Shown here: in pieces, positions 40,294 through 49,298 of the stretch
Layout of the letters: every line of letters begins with the position of its first letter
How positions within the stretch are numbered: position 1 is the first letter of the stretch
Source of the DNA: DATARH01 sp963789255
GTDB taxonomy: Bacteria; Pseudomonadota; Alphaproteobacteria; ATCC43930; CGMCC-115725
NCBI GenBank assembly: GCA_963789255.1
Contig: CAWBJW010000001.1
Location: 124,001 to 188,000, forward strand
Length of the DNA: 64,000 nucleotides
Reading direction: 5' to 3'
Program-made: the position numbers and the translations under genes
Notes under the pieces: generated by a model
The model's input: the letters and a program-made list of their open reading frames with translations, nothing else
What the model was told of the DNA's origin: nothing
Databases searched by the model: none

Positions 40294-40920
40294 ATGGCGA
40301 GCTATCCCCAGGGTGTCGACATGGCGGCGGCGATTGCCGCCGGCTTCGTGCTCGACCGGCGTGACGCCGTGCCGGCGCTGATCGGCCATCACGAGGATTT
40401 CCTGTTCGTGACCGGGCTCGCCGGAACGGCGCGCGACATCGCCGCCTTGACCCATGACGGCACGCATATCTACACGATGGCGGGGGCGATGGGCGGCGCC
40501 GCGATGATCGGGCTCGGCCTCGCTTTGGCGCGGCCCGACAAGCGGGTGCTGGTCGCGACCGGCGATGGCGAACTCTTGATGAATATCGGGGCATTGGCGA
40601 CGATCGCGGTGTTGAACCCGGCCAACCTGGCGATCGTCTGCGTCGATAACGGCCATTACGGCGAGACCGGCTACCAGAAGAGCCACACCAGCCTCGGCGT
40701 CGATCTCGAACGGATCGCTGCCGGGTCCGGCATCAGGCGCACCCGCACGGTGGCGAGCGAATCCGATCTCGCCGACGGCGCGCGCCTCATCCGCGAAGGC
40801 AACGGCACCGCCTTCGTGGTGCTCCGGGTCAAGCCCGACGATCCGCCGCCCTACAAGCGCAACCTCGACCCATCCGCCTGCCGCCTCCGCTTCCGCACCG
40901 CCCTCCTGGGTCCCGGATAG
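40294..40920 (+). CDS. TPP-dependent decarboxylase, C-terminal (beta) subunit
   Basis: A 208-residue diphosphate-binding half. The TPP motif begins at GDGELLMNIGALATIA and ends at CVDNGHYGETG, and the GAMGGAAMIGLGLAL segment precedes it. It starts at the ATG at 40294 after a GAGGAG ribosome-binding site and ends at 40920. Together with the upstream gene it forms a complete ComDE-like heteromeric enzyme. It is convergent with the acetamidase/formamidase-type gene, 11 bases away. Confidence 0.87.
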   Translation: MASYPQGVDMAAAIAAGFVLDRRDAVPALIGHHEDFLFVTGLAGTARDIAALTHDGTHIYTMAGAMGGAAMIGLGLALARPDKRVLVATGDGELLMNIGALATIAVLNPANLAIVCVDNGHYGETGYQKSHTSLGVDLERIAAGSGIRRTRTVASESDLADGARLIREGNGTAFVVLRVKPDDPPPYKRNLDPSACRLRFRTALLGPG

Positions 40921-40931
40921 CGCTCCGCGCC

Positions 40932-41876
40932 TCAGGTGGGGGCGTAGCGCTTCGGCAGCATCGCGTGGATGCCCTTGTTGCCGTCGACGAGCTGGGTCAC
41001 CCGCAAATCGACCGCCAGGCTGGCGAACATATAAGCGTCGTCGGGCGGCAGGCCGAGGCGCTCGCCGATCAGGTCGATCATCTCGCGCAGCGCTGCCTTG
41101 GCGGCGTCGTCGAGATCCTCGTTGAACGCCATCGTGATGTGGTGCGACGGGGTTTCCGCACGGGGCAGACCGAACTTCACGTCCTTGCGCAGCGTCAGGC
41201 GGAACGTGCCGGACAGCGCGGTTTCGAGCGCGGTCACGCACACTTCGCCGTCGCCTTGCACGCCATGCCCGTCGCCAACCGAAAACAGCGCTCCCGGCGC
41301 CCATACCGGAAGATAGAGCGTCGCTCCGGCGACCAGTTCCTTGCAATCCATGTTGCCGCCGAACTCGCGCGGCACGATCGAGGTGCAGGCGCCATAAACC
41401 GGCGGCGGCGCGACCCCCATCACCCCGAAAAACGGCGCCAGATCGATTTCCGCGCCCCACGGCAAGGTGGCGATGCCGCGCTGGCGGTCGATGCCGCTGT
41501 GCCAGATCTTGTGGATCGGGAAATCCTCGGGCAGCGTGCCGGCGAGCGGCCGGATCCGGGTGTAGCCCCAATTCTGCCGGCATTCGATCGCGAGGATGTC
41601 GATCTGCAGAACGTCGCCCGGCTCTGCCGTCTCGACCGCGATCGGCCCGGTCAGGATGTGGGCGCCGAGCCGCGGGGTCAGCGCGCCATGGATCGCGCGA
41701 TGCTCGGCGAGGATCTCGAAAGCCGGGTCGGCGGGCAGGATGTCGCGCCCGCCCGACACGCAGTCGATCGTCACCGTATCGCCCGGGAAGACCGTCAGTA
41801 CCGGCTTCAGCGCCGCGTCGAAAAAACCCCAATGGCAATGATTGGGCGAGCACGCCACGGTGTGATGCTGCGACAT
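40932..41876 (-). CDS. Acetamidase/formamidase family hydrolase
   Basis: A 314-residue enzyme of the FmdA/AmdA family, which hydrolyses formamide, acetamide or related amides. Recognisable parts are HHTVACSPNHCHWGFFDAAL, TVTIDCVSGGRDILP, a metal-site region with GALTPRLGAHILTGPIAV, REFGGNMDCKELVAGATLYL and GDGHGVQGDGEVC. The start is the ATG at 41876, with GAGAGGAGG before it. The cyclophilin gene is 32 bases upstream on the same strand. Confidence 0.88.
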   Translation of the reverse strand: MSQHHTVACSPNHCHWGFFDAALKPVLTVFPGDTVTIDCVSGGRDILPADPAFEILAEHRAIHGALTPRLGAHILTGPIAVETAEPGDVLQIDILAIECRQNWGYTRIRPLAGTLPEDFPIHKIWHSGIDRQRGIATLPWGAEIDLAPFFGVMGVAPPPVYGACTSIVPREFGGNMDCKELVAGATLYLPVWAPGALFSVGDGHGVQGDGEVCVTALETALSGTFRLTLRKDVKFGLPRAETPSHHITMAFNEDLDDAAKAALREMIDLIGERLGLPPDDAYMFASLAVDLRVTQLVDGNKGIHAMLPKRYAPT

Positions 41877-41908
41877 CGTTCTGCCTCCTCTCGACCGGAG
41901 CGTCCGCT

Positions 41909-42472
41909 CTATTTTTCCTTGTCGCCGGCTTTTATCGCGTCCGCGGCGACCTGCATCTTGATGATCTTGTCGGGATTGGCGACGGCGCCGCTGCGCGGAT
42001 CGCCCTTCTTGATCTGATCGACGAATTCCATCCCGGATGTGACCTCGCCCCAGATCGTGTACTGGTTGTCGAGGAACGGCGCCGGCGCGAAGCAAATGAA
42101 GAACTGGCTGTCGGCGCTGTCCGGGTCCTGCGCGCGCGCCATGCCGACCGTGCCGCGCAGGAAATGCTCGCGCGAGAACTCGGCCTGCAATTTGTGGCCG
42201 GAGCCGCCGGTCCCGGTGCCGGTCGGGTCGCCGGTCTGCGCCATGAAGCCCGCAATGACGCGGTGGAACACCACGCCGTTATAGAAGCCCTGCCGGGTCA
42301 GCCGCTTGATCTGTTCGACATGATGCGGCGCGAGATCGGGCCGCATCGCGATCACCACCCGCCCGGCCGGCACGTCCATGTAAAGCGTGTTTTCCAGGTC
42401 AGCCGCCATTGCCGTGCCTCCAAGAGCAAGGGCGGCAATCGCCGGCAGCAGCCGCCGCAACCATGCAACCAT
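41909..42472 (-). CDS. Periplasmic cyclophilin-type peptidyl-prolyl isomerase
   Basis: A 187-residue protein with an N-terminal signal peptide (MVAWLRRLLPAIAALALGG, cut near AMA-AD), then the cyclophilin core: FYNGVVFHRVIAGFMAQTGD, MARAQDPDSADSQFFICF and FLDNQYTIWGEVTSGMEFVD. The start is the ATG at 42472; the longer frame upstream is unsupported. It assists folding of exported proteins. The NDUFA9-like gene ends 28 bases upstream on the same strand. Confidence 0.93.
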   Translation of the reverse strand: MVAWLRRLLPAIAALALGGTAMAADLENTLYMDVPAGRVVIAMRPDLAPHHVEQIKRLTRQGFYNGVVFHRVIAGFMAQTGDPTGTGTGGSGHKLQAEFSREHFLRGTVGMARAQDPDSADSQFFICFAPAPFLDNQYTIWGEVTSGMEFVDQIKKGDPRSGAVANPDKIIKMQVAADAIKAGDKEK

Positions 42473-42500
42473 CGATGAACCCCCCAGGTCAAACCGTGCG

Positions 42501-43451
42501 TCAAACAGCCCGTTCGCGGGCGTACCAGCCGCCATGGCGGAAGCGGTCGAGATAGCTCGGCAGGACCGCCTCGACCGCGGTCGGCGCGATGCCGAGCGTC
42601 GCCAGGGTGAGCGCGCCCGACGACACGACATTGTCGCGCTTCAGCATCTCGACCTGGTCCGGCGTCAAGGGCGGGTTCGGCAAGAGCGACAGCAACCGTG
42701 CCTGGAATGCGGCAAGCCCGAACGGAATGTCGATCAACAGCCGCTTGCGGTGGATCTCGGCCAGCAGCAGCTCCACCAGCGCGCGGAAGGTGTAGATTTT
42801 TGGCCCGCCGAGCTCGTAGGTGCGCCCGGCCGTCGCCGCATCGTCGATAACGCGAACCACGGCATCGGCAACGTCGCCGACATAGACCGGCTGGAACCGG
42901 GTCTCGCCGCCGCCGATCAGCGGCAGCACCGGCGAGACCGTCGCCAGTGCCGCGAAACGGTTGAAGAACTGGTCCTCCGGCCCGAACACGACCCCGGGCC
43001 GCAGGATCGTCGCGGTCGGGAAGGCGTCGCGCACCGCCTCCTCGCCGGCCGCCTTGCTGCGGGCGTAGGCCGAAGAGGAGCGCGGATCGGCGCCGATCGC
43101 CGAGAGGTGGACAAAGCGCAGGGCGCCGGCCTCGCGCGCCAGGCGTGCGAGGCGCGCCGGCGCCACGTGGTGTATCATGTCGAAGCGCTGCGAGCCGCTT
43201 TCGTGCAGAATGCCGACGAGGTTGACGACCGTGTCGTTGTTGGCGACGAAAGCTGACAGCATCCTGTCGTCGTCGATCGACAGGTTGACGAGGCCGACCT
43301 GGCCGACATCGCCCTTCAACTTGAGGAACCTGGCGGCAGTGGCGGTGCGCCCGCCGACGTCCAGCACGTCGCCGCGCTCGGCCAGCCGCTTGACCACATA
43401 GCGCCCGATGAACCCGGCGCCGCCGAGGATCGCCACCCGATGCTGTTTCAT
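42501..43451 (-). CDS. NDUFA9-like NAD(P)-binding protein (complex I assembly/accessory type)
   Basis: A 316-residue atypical short-chain dehydrogenase. The Rossmann motif VAILGGAGFIGRYVVKRLAE is at the N-terminus (start 43451, MKQHRVAILGG). It is followed by VVNLVGILHESGSQRFDMIH, AYARSKAAGEEAVRD (Tyr-x3-Lys) and PVYVGDVADAVVRVI. This is the bacterial counterpart of the mitochondrial complex I subunit NDUFA9. Its exact role in bacteria is not settled; a link to quinone or respiratory function is inferred. It is divergent from hemF, with 140 bases between. Confidence 0.88.
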   Translation of the reverse strand: MKQHRVAILGGAGFIGRYVVKRLAERGDVLDVGGRTATAARFLKLKGDVGQVGLVNLSIDDDRMLSAFVANNDTVVNLVGILHESGSQRFDMIHHVAPARLARLAREAGALRFVHLSAIGADPRSSSAYARSKAAGEEAVRDAFPTATILRPGVVFGPEDQFFNRFAALATVSPVLPLIGGGETRFQPVYVGDVADAVVRVIDDAATAGRTYELGGPKIYTFRALVELLLAEIHRKRLLIDIPFGLAAFQARLLSLLPNPPLTPDQVEMLKRDNVVSSGALTLATLGIAPTAVEAVLPSYLDRFRHGGWYARERAV

Positions 43452-43591
43452 GCCCGCTCCAAGAAGCGCGACCGCATTATCAAAAGCGCCGATCTTCGGC
43501 AATATCGCCGGCATGCGCTATTTTTCCAGCGCCCTCCCCGCGAAGGCACCGCTTTTGCGGGGGTGTTGGTAATCTGCAAGGAACGAGTGGA

Positions 43592-44440
43592 ATGGCCGCA
43601 ACCGACGAGAAATCCGCAGCTGCGGCGTGGTTCGCGGCGCTGCGCGACAGGATCTGCGCGGCCTTCGAGGCGGTCGAGGATGATTATGCCGGCCCCGACC
43701 GGGCGACGCTGACGCCGGGCCGCTTTGTGCGCACCGACTGGCAGCGGCCGGGCGGCGGGGGCGGGACGATGGCGGCGATGCATGGCCGGGTGTTCGAGAA
43801 GGTCGGGGTCAACGTCTCGACCGTTTTCGGCGAGTTCGCCCCCGAATTCCGCAACGAGATCCCCGGGGCCGATCAGGATCCGAGGTTCTGGGCGAGCGGC
43901 ATCTCGCTCGTTGCCCATATGCGCTCGCCGCTGGTGCCGGCCGCGCATATGAACACAAGGCACGTCGTCACCGCCAAGTCGTGGTTCGGCGGCGGCGCCG
44001 ACCTCACCCCGATCTACCCCGATCCCGAGGCCGCCCAACACTTCCACGAAGCCCTCGCCGCCGCCTGCGGCACCTACGATCCGGGCTGCTACGCCCGATT
44101 CAAAGCCTGGTGCGACGAATATTTCTATCTGCCGCACCGCGGCGAGCCGCGCGGCGCCGGCGGCATCTTTTTCGACGATCTCGACAGCGGCGATTGGCAA
44201 CGCGATTTCGCCTTTGTGCGCGCGGTCGGCGAGGCGTTCCTCGCGGTTTTCCCGGCGATCGTGCGGGCGCGGATGAACCGGGCGTGGACCGCCGAACAGC
44301 GCCGCCACCAGCTCGTCCGCCGCGGCCGCTACGTCGAATTCAACCTGCTCTACGATCGCGGCACCCGGTTCGGCCTCAAGACCGGCGGCAATGTCGAGGC
44401 GATCCTGATGTCATTGCCCCCCGAGGCCGCCTGGCCGTAA
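43592..44440 (+). CDS. hemF: Oxygen-dependent coproporphyrinogen III oxidase
   Basis: Oxidatively decarboxylates coproporphyrinogen III to protoporphyrinogen IX in haem synthesis, using oxygen. The 282-residue protein has GGGGGTMAAMHGRVFEKVGV, SLVAHMRSPLVPAAHMNTRH, the signature SWFGGGADLTPIYP and CDEYFYLPHRGEPRGAGGIF. The length is slightly short of the usual 300 but complete. It implies aerobic growth. It is convergent with the solute-binding protein gene, with 10 bases between. Confidence 0.96.
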   Translation: MAATDEKSAAAAWFAALRDRICAAFEAVEDDYAGPDRATLTPGRFVRTDWQRPGGGGGTMAAMHGRVFEKVGVNVSTVFGEFAPEFRNEIPGADQDPRFWASGISLVAHMRSPLVPAAHMNTRHVVTAKSWFGGGADLTPIYPDPEAAQHFHEALAAACGTYDPGCYARFKAWCDEYFYLPHRGEPRGAGGIFFDDLDSGDWQRDFAFVRAVGEAFLAVFPAIVRARMNRAWTAEQRRHQLVRRGRYVEFNLLYDRGTRFGLKTGGNVEAILMSLPPEAAWP

Positions 44441-44450
44441 GGCCGTCCCA

Positions 44451-45722
44451 TCAGTGCTTGATGCTCGTATAAGGCAGGATTACGTCGCCGGCCTTGTACT
44501 CGTCGGGCCACAGCACCGTCTCGCCCTTGCCGTCGCGGAAATCGTCGACGCTGGTGCCTTTGATGTTCTGGAACTGCACGGTCAGGATGCGCGAGTTCGC
44601 CCATTCGCCCTTGTTGCCGAACTTGACGTTGCCGACGACGGTCTTGAACGTATGGGTGCGGATATAGTCGGCGATCTTGTCCTGGTCGAGGCTTCCGACA
44701 CCGTTGACCGCGTCGCCCAGCACTTGCAGATCGGCATAGGCCCAGGGGCCGAGATAGTAGCCGAGCGGGTTGACCCCTTCCTTGGCCGCGCGCGCCTGGT
44801 ATTCCTTGAGGAACTCCATGACCCCGGGAAAGCGCAGTTTCGGCGCCGGCAGCCACCAGTCGAACGTGATGATGCCGTTCAGCATCGGGCCAAGCTCGGT
44901 CTTCAGCACGGTGCTTTGCGGCCCGGTCAAATTGCCGCCGAACACCTTGGTTTTGAGGCCCAGCTCGTTGACGCTGCGGATGACGCCGACGCTGTCGGCC
45001 GGATAGGAGGAGATGAACACGACATCCGGGTTGGTCGCCTGGATCGCGCGGATGATCGGGCTGAAATCGGTCGTATTCAGCGGGTAGGTCTTGTCGTAGA
45101 CGACCTGCAGCCCGGCCTTTTTCAGATTTGTGCGGGCGCCGTCGGTGCTGTTGCGGGTCGCCTCGCCGTCGCCGGTGGCGAGCGCGATCGTCTTCAGCCC
45201 GAGCTTCTCCTTGTTCTGCTTGATGATGTCGAAGAAGCCCTCGGAAATGGCCGCGCGCGGGTCCTGGCCGACCGGCAGCATCGAGAAGTAGTTCGGGTAT
45301 TTGAATTCCTCGTTGATGTCGAGCGCGAAGAGACCGATGAACGTCATCTTGTGGGCGATGACGACCGGCATCGCCGGCGCGGCGATATTGGTGCCGTAGC
45401 CGGAAACGACGAGGTCAACCTTGTCGACATCGAGCAGCTTTGTATAGATGCCGGGCACCAGGGACGGGTTGGTCTGGTCGTCGTAGAAGTCGAGCTTGAC
45501 CGGTCGGCCCAGGATCCCGCCCTTCTTGTTCTGGTTCTCGGCCCAGATCTGCATCGCCAGGAGGCCGCTTTTGCCGTTGACGGCAAGCGAGCCGGTCTCG
45601 GCCATCGAGAACCCGATCACGATCGGCTTGCCGCTCGGCGCTTTGGCCGCGGTCTGGGCCGATGCGGCGGGCGCCGCGAGCAGCAATGCCGCGAGCGCCG
45701 CGGCAATTGGCCTTCCAATCAT
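44451..45722 (-). CDS. Periplasmic branched-chain-amino-acid-type substrate-binding protein
   Basis: A 423-residue protein with a signal peptide (cleavage near ASA-QT) and the two-lobed type 1 periplasmic-binding fold: IVIGFSMAETGSLAVNGKSG, then KLDFYDDQTNPSLVPGIYTK and VVFISSYPADSVGVIRSVNE. It belongs to the Livs/amide-binding group of ABC uptake systems. No permease or ATPase gene is adjacent, so the transporter partners are elsewhere. Upstream on the same strand lie a gene remnant, an amidase and AroM, suggesting uptake and breakdown of an amide compound, but this is inference. Confidence 0.9.
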   Translation of the reverse strand: MIGRPIAAALAALLLAAPAASAQTAAKAPSGKPIVIGFSMAETGSLAVNGKSGLLAMQIWAENQNKKGGILGRPVKLDFYDDQTNPSLVPGIYTKLLDVDKVDLVVSGYGTNIAAPAMPVVIAHKMTFIGLFALDINEEFKYPNYFSMLPVGQDPRAAISEGFFDIIKQNKEKLGLKTIALATGDGEATRNSTDGARTNLKKAGLQVVYDKTYPLNTTDFSPIIRAIQATNPDVVFISSYPADSVGVIRSVNELGLKTKVFGGNLTGPQSTVLKTELGPMLNGIITFDWWLPAPKLRFPGVMEFLKEYQARAAKEGVNPLGYYLGPWAYADLQVLGDAVNGVGSLDQDKIADYIRTHTFKTVVGNVKFGNKGEWANSRILTVQFQNIKGTSVDDFRDGKGETVLWPDEYKAGDVILPYTSIKH

Positions 45723-45842
45723 CGTCTCCCCCTATGTGTTTCTGTTTGCGGTACCTGCGCTGGTACGAGATTGCGCGGTCGCCGCGTTCCCCGCAATGAC
45801 GATCGTGAGCGGAGCGAAGGAAACTCGCAGCGAGGGACGCCG

Positions 45843-45953
45843 CTACACCGGCGCCTCGTCCGTCGATGGCATGAGGAACTGATAGACCGCGGCGCAGTCC
45901 TTGCGGCCGAGGCCGTGCGCCGAGGCCATCCGGTAGAACGGAATGGTCGTGAT
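45843..45953 (-). pseudogene. C-terminal remnant of a 3-hydroxyisobutyrate-dehydrogenase-type oxidoreductase
   Basis: A short minus-strand frame reads TTIPFYRMASAHGLGRKDCA then AVYQFLMPSTDEAPV and a TAG stop. The pattern (Tyr-x5-Gly-x-Gly-x2-Asp-x2-Ala-Val-Tyr) is the C-terminal helix of beta-hydroxyacid dehydrogenases. The rest of the gene is missing; the frame is cut at a dispersed repeat (45951-45983). It is probably a leftover of a deletion next to that repeat. Confidence 0.55.
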
Positions 45954-45983
45954 GGGCTTCGCGTTGCTCAGCCCATCCTACGG
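45951..45983. repeat. Dispersed repeat (gatgggctt...agcccatc type)
   Basis: Arms gatgggctt and gctcagcccatcctac form a short hairpin. The same unit occurs twice in the element at 63905-63989. Confidence 0.65.
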
Positions 45984-47147
45984 TTGCATCGCCCGCGCGA
46001 CCGCGACCAGCATCGCGTCGCTGCCGCGCCCGCCGACGATCGACAGTCCGATCGGCAGGTCGCCGACCATCGCACCCGGGATGCTGACCTGCGGCACCCC
46101 GGTAAGTCCGCCATGGCAGCACAACGCGGTGATGCGGTCGCGCAGCGGATCGAGCGCGGATAATGGCTGGCCGCAGAACGGCGCCGGGAACGGCGTCGTC
46201 GGCAGGCAGAGGATCGTCCCGGCCGGCAAGAGCTGGCGCATCCGGCCGCGCGCCTCCTCGCGCATCAGCGAGGCCCAGGCCCGCTCGCTCGCCGGAATCG
46301 CCGAGCCGAAGGCGAGGTTGCGCGCGACGCTGAACTGGAAGCGCGGGTTGACCTGGTCGATCCAGTCGCGAAAGGTCAGCCACGCTTCGTAGGGCTGCAG
46401 CGTCCGCTGCGCCCGCGCCCAGGCCACCAGGCCGGGCGGCGCCATCGCCTCCTCGCGCACCTCGCCGATCAGCGCGCCGAGCCGCGCCACCAGCGGTTCG
46501 AGCGCCGCCGCCGTTTCCGGGTCGGCGAGCGCGAAGGCATCGGTCGCGACGACAAGCCGCGTCGGCAATCCATCCGGGATCGCCTCGCCGAGCAGGGCCG
46601 CCGAGACGCGGGCAAAAATCTCCGCCTCGCGCGCGAACCAGCCGGTCGTGTCCGATGTCGGCGCCTGGCGCATCATGCCGGTGAGGTCGAGCCTTCCATG
46701 CGTCGGGCGGATCCCGTAGATCCCGCAAAAGCTCGCCGGCACCCGCACCGAGCCGCCGGTGTCGGTGCCGAGCGCAATGTCGCACAGCCCGGCGGCGACC
46801 GCCGCCGCCGAGCCGGCCGACGAGCCGCCCGGCACATGGCCTGGCGCGCGCGGGTTCTTGGGCGTGCCGTCGAACGGGTTCTCGCCGAGAATGCCGAGCG
46901 AGACCTCGTCGGTTACGGTCTTGCCGATGAGGGTCGCGCCGGCGGCGAGCAGGGTCTCGACCGCCCAGGCATGGCGGGTCGGGACCGGGTGGGCGCGCGC
47001 CCAATCCGGGTTGCCGCCGCCGGTCGGATGGCCCGCAACATCGAATAGATCCTTGGCGGCGAACGTGAGGCCCGCGAGCGGCCCGTCGGGTTTGCCTGCC
47101 AGGCGAAATTGCTGCCCCCTGACGAAGGCGCCGATATCGTCGCTCAT
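45978..47147 (-). CDS. Amidase (amidase-signature family)
   Basis: A 389-residue hydrolase with the Ser-cisSer-Lys triad: K32 in FAAKDLFD, the cis-serine in PGGSSAGSAAAVAAG (about S110) and the nucleophile S133 in GTDTGGSVRVPASF. Such enzymes hydrolyse amides. The N-terminus is conserved (FVRGQQFRLAGKPDGPLAGL) and the start at 47147 overlaps nothing. AroM ends 4 bases upstream, so the two are co-transcribed. The specific amide is unknown. Confidence 0.92.
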   Translation of the reverse strand: MSDDIGAFVRGQQFRLAGKPDGPLAGLTFAAKDLFDVAGHPTGGGNPDWARAHPVPTRHAWAVETLLAAGATLIGKTVTDEVSLGILGENPFDGTPKNPRAPGHVPGGSSAGSAAAVAAGLCDIALGTDTGGSVRVPASFCGIYGIRPTHGRLDLTGMMRQAPTSDTTGWFAREAEIFARVSAALLGEAIPDGLPTRLVVATDAFALADPETAAALEPLVARLGALIGEVREEAMAPPGLVAWARAQRTLQPYEAWLTFRDWIDQVNPRFQFSVARNLAFGSAIPASERAWASLMREEARGRMRQLLPAGTILCLPTTPFPAPFCGQPLSALDPLRDRITALCCHGGLTGVPQVSIPGAMVGDLPIGLSIVGGRGSDAMLVAVARAMQP

Positions 47148-47151
47148 CGCG

Positions 47152-47853
47152 TCAGCCGCCGAGCAGTTCGCCGACCGCCTTGGCGACGACGGCGTTCGAC
47201 AGGATGACCGGCAGGTCGAGCCGGGTCAGCGCGGCGCGGTGGCGCTCGGTGAAGCCGATGCAGTCGAGGAGGATCGCCGCGGCGCCGCGCGCTTTGAGCG
47301 CCGCCCCGGCCTCGCCGATCGCCTCGGGTGGGGCCGTGTAGGGGCTGACGGCGGCGTAGATCGGCGGCCGGGCGAGCCCGCGCCATTTGCCGCTCTCCGA
47401 TTGGATCTGCCCGGCGATCGGCACGATGATGCCGAGCGGGCGATGCTCGATGAGGCCGGCGACCATTCCCGGGATGATGTGGTCGGGCTCGACCAGCCAG
47501 GCCTTATCGCACCGGAGCCCGTCGAAAGTGCCGGTGCACAGCAGGAGGATCACGTCAACGCCGTCGGCTTCCAGAGCGGCGAGCGAGCGCTGCACGCCGT
47601 CGCGCATACGCCGGCGCGACAGCTCCACCGCGCTGCCGTCCAAGAGCCGGGTGACGAGCGCAGGCTCGCCCGCCTCGGGCCGGTAGCGCGCCTCGATCTC
47701 GCCGCGCGACAGCCCGTCGAGGACGCCGCGATGCAGCCGGCGCACCGCAGCGGGCACATGGCGATCGATGATCGGCGTGACATCGGGACGCGGCGCCTGG
47801 CCGATCGTCAAGGTGCCGAGGACCCGTTCGCGCATCGCCGCATCCTTCGTCAT
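47152..47853 (-). CDS. AroM family protein
   Basis: A 233-residue protein of the AroM family (LGTLTIGQAPRPDVTPIIDR, VDVILLLCTGTFDGL, IIPGMVAGLIEHRPLGIIVP, ILLDCIGFTERHR). The E. coli member is named for its place in an aro operon; its function is unknown, and the fold resembles Asp/Glu racemases. Two cysteines (in LLCTGTF and LDCIGF) are at the positions of racemase catalytic cysteines. The start could be 47853 or the internal ATG at 47835. It lies in a unit with the amidase. Confidence 0.85.
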   Translation of the reverse strand: MTKDAAMRERVLGTLTIGQAPRPDVTPIIDRHVPAAVRRLHRGVLDGLSRGEIEARYRPEAGEPALVTRLLDGSAVELSRRRMRDGVQRSLAALEADGVDVILLLCTGTFDGLRCDKAWLVEPDHIIPGMVAGLIEHRPLGIIVPIAGQIQSESGKWRGLARPPIYAAVSPYTAPPEAIGEAGAALKARGAAAILLDCIGFTERHRAALTRLDLPVILSNAVVAKAVGELLGG

Positions 47854-48048
47854 TTGCCGTTCGGTACGGTTCGGGCCACCGAGCCGCAGAAGCCGCCTCC
47901 GCTATCGCACGGCGCGACAGGCTTTCCTATAGAATTCCGGGCAATTTCCACATGCTTGGCGCGACCGGCCGGCCCCCGTCGCGGCAGGGCGCAAACCGGC
48001 TTTCGCTTGCATCGCCGAGGCTTTTGCCTATCCTAATATCGGTCGCGG

Positions 48049-48122
48049 GCGGGTGTAGCTCAATGGCAGAGCAGAAGCTTCCCAAGCTTACGACGAGGGT
48101 TCAATTCCCTTCACCCGCTCCA
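48049..48122 (+). tRNA. tRNA-Gly (CCC)
   Basis: A 74-base cloverleaf including encoded CCA. The acceptor GCGGGTG pairs with CACCCGC, the anticodon loop TTCCCAA gives CCC (reads GGG), and the T arm is GAGGGTTCAATTCCCTT. It resembles E. coli tRNA-Gly(CCC) closely. Confidence 0.95.
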
Positions 48123-48292
48123 ATGATTTCAATTCCTTAGAAATGCATCCCCGCCGAAGCCCGCCGATTTTGGCACAATTTGGCGCGCCCGGCAGAGAGC
48201 AGCGGAGCGCCAGAGGGCGCAAATAAGGGCCATAACCGGTTTTCGTGCGGTCAACCGACACGATCAACCGTGGTGGGTCGAAGCCCGAATGG

Positions 48293-48910
48293 TCACACCG
48301 AGACGCCACCCGACGGGCGCGCCGCTTCGATCAGCCGGTCGAGCGCCGCCGACAGCGCGTCCGCCGCCGCAGGGCCGGCTTCGAGATGGCGCAGCACCAG
48401 GGCGGCGGCCTCGATCGTCGACACGGCTTCGCGGCGCGGCTCGCGGCGCAGATGGCCAATTCGCGCCGGGGAGGGCGGGTTCAACACCAGGCGGTGCAGC
48501 TTCAACAGCCACGGGTTGCGCCACCACAGCGTCTTGGCCTCCTTCCAGCTCCCGTCGAGCAGCACGATGCCGTCGAGGCGTTGCAGGATCGTATCGGGAT
48601 GCCCCATCGCCTCGCCGCCACGATCCAGCGCGATGACCTCGCGCCCCGGCATGAGCGCGCTCGGCCGCGCCGATCCGAGATAGAGCACGGCCCAGCGCCT
48701 GGGGTCGGCATGGCGACCCGCCGCCTGCGACAGGTTGGACCACGAGAGGCCGGCGACGAGCCTCGCATGGCGCAGCGCGGCGACCGCAAGGGCGGCTGTC
48801 GCGCGCGGCTCGCGCTGCTCCTGCGGATGCTGCAGGACCAGCACGAACAGGCGATTGTCAACCGGCGGCCCGGGGGCAAGCTGGGGTTCGGAAAGCTCAG
48901 GCTCGCTCAT
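48293..48910 (-). CDS. DTW domain protein (tRNA-uridine aminocarboxypropyltransferase type)
   Basis: DTW-domain enzymes (TapT) add the acp group of SAM to a tRNA uridine. The core is present: VLLDGSWKEAKTLWWRNPWL (the DTW motif is DGSW here), then LHRLVLNPPSPARIGHLRRE and EAVSTIEAAALVL. The 205-residue protein starts at 48910 (MSEPELSEPQLAPG). The cysteine-rich zinc region found at the N-terminus of many members is absent, so this is a short form. The frame upstream to 49063 is unsupported. Confidence 0.82.
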   Translation of the reverse strand: MSEPELSEPQLAPGPPVDNRLFVLVLQHPQEQREPRATAALAVAALRHARLVAGLSWSNLSQAAGRHADPRRWAVLYLGSARPSALMPGREVIALDRGGEAMGHPDTILQRLDGIVLLDGSWKEAKTLWWRNPWLLKLHRLVLNPPSPARIGHLRREPRREAVSTIEAAALVLRHLEAGPAAADALSAALDRLIEAARPSGGVSV

Positions 48911-49029
48911 GATCTGACGCGTATAGGTCGGCACGCTTAAGGCCTCGTCAAGGCCTCGCGAGAAACCGCGCCCCTCGACCGCGACATCGTTTCTCGCCCG
49001 CTGCGGTCTGATCGTTCCGCGCCGTCCGG

Positions 49030-49254
49030 TCAGCCCGGCGGGGCGAGGTTTTGCGCCAGCCATATGCAGTGAGCGAGGTTTACATCAACAGGACAAAGCG
49101 TGCGGGCAATGATGCTGAAGCTTCTGATCAGGCTGGCTCCCGCCGCCCCCATCCCGGTAATCGCGGCAACCGCAATCAGCGCGGCGGTCAAGGCATATTC
49201 AATCGGAGTGACCCCGCTATTGTCCTGGAATAGGAACCGAAAACGCGAAAACAT
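49030..49254 (-). CDS. Flp family type IVb pilin-like protein (second copy)
   Basis: A 74-residue prepilin: MFSRFRFLFQDNSG leader, cut predicted after the glycine, then VTPIEYALTAALIAVAAITG with the Glu-Tyr pair. It differs from the copy at 36525 in sequence and has a longer C-terminus with two cysteines. A promoter with a perfect TATAAT lies 45 bases upstream (49299-49328). The ATG at 49254 is preferred over 49290. No assembly genes lie nearby. The cysteine-bearing tail could be a minor-pilin feature. Confidence 0.85.
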   Translation of the reverse strand: MFSRFRFLFQDNSGVTPIEYALTAALIAVAAITGMGAAGASLIRSFSIIARTLCPVDVNLAHCIWLAQNLAPPG

Positions 49255-49298
49255 AACATCACACGGGGAATAATGAGGATCATAAACCATTTAACCAT

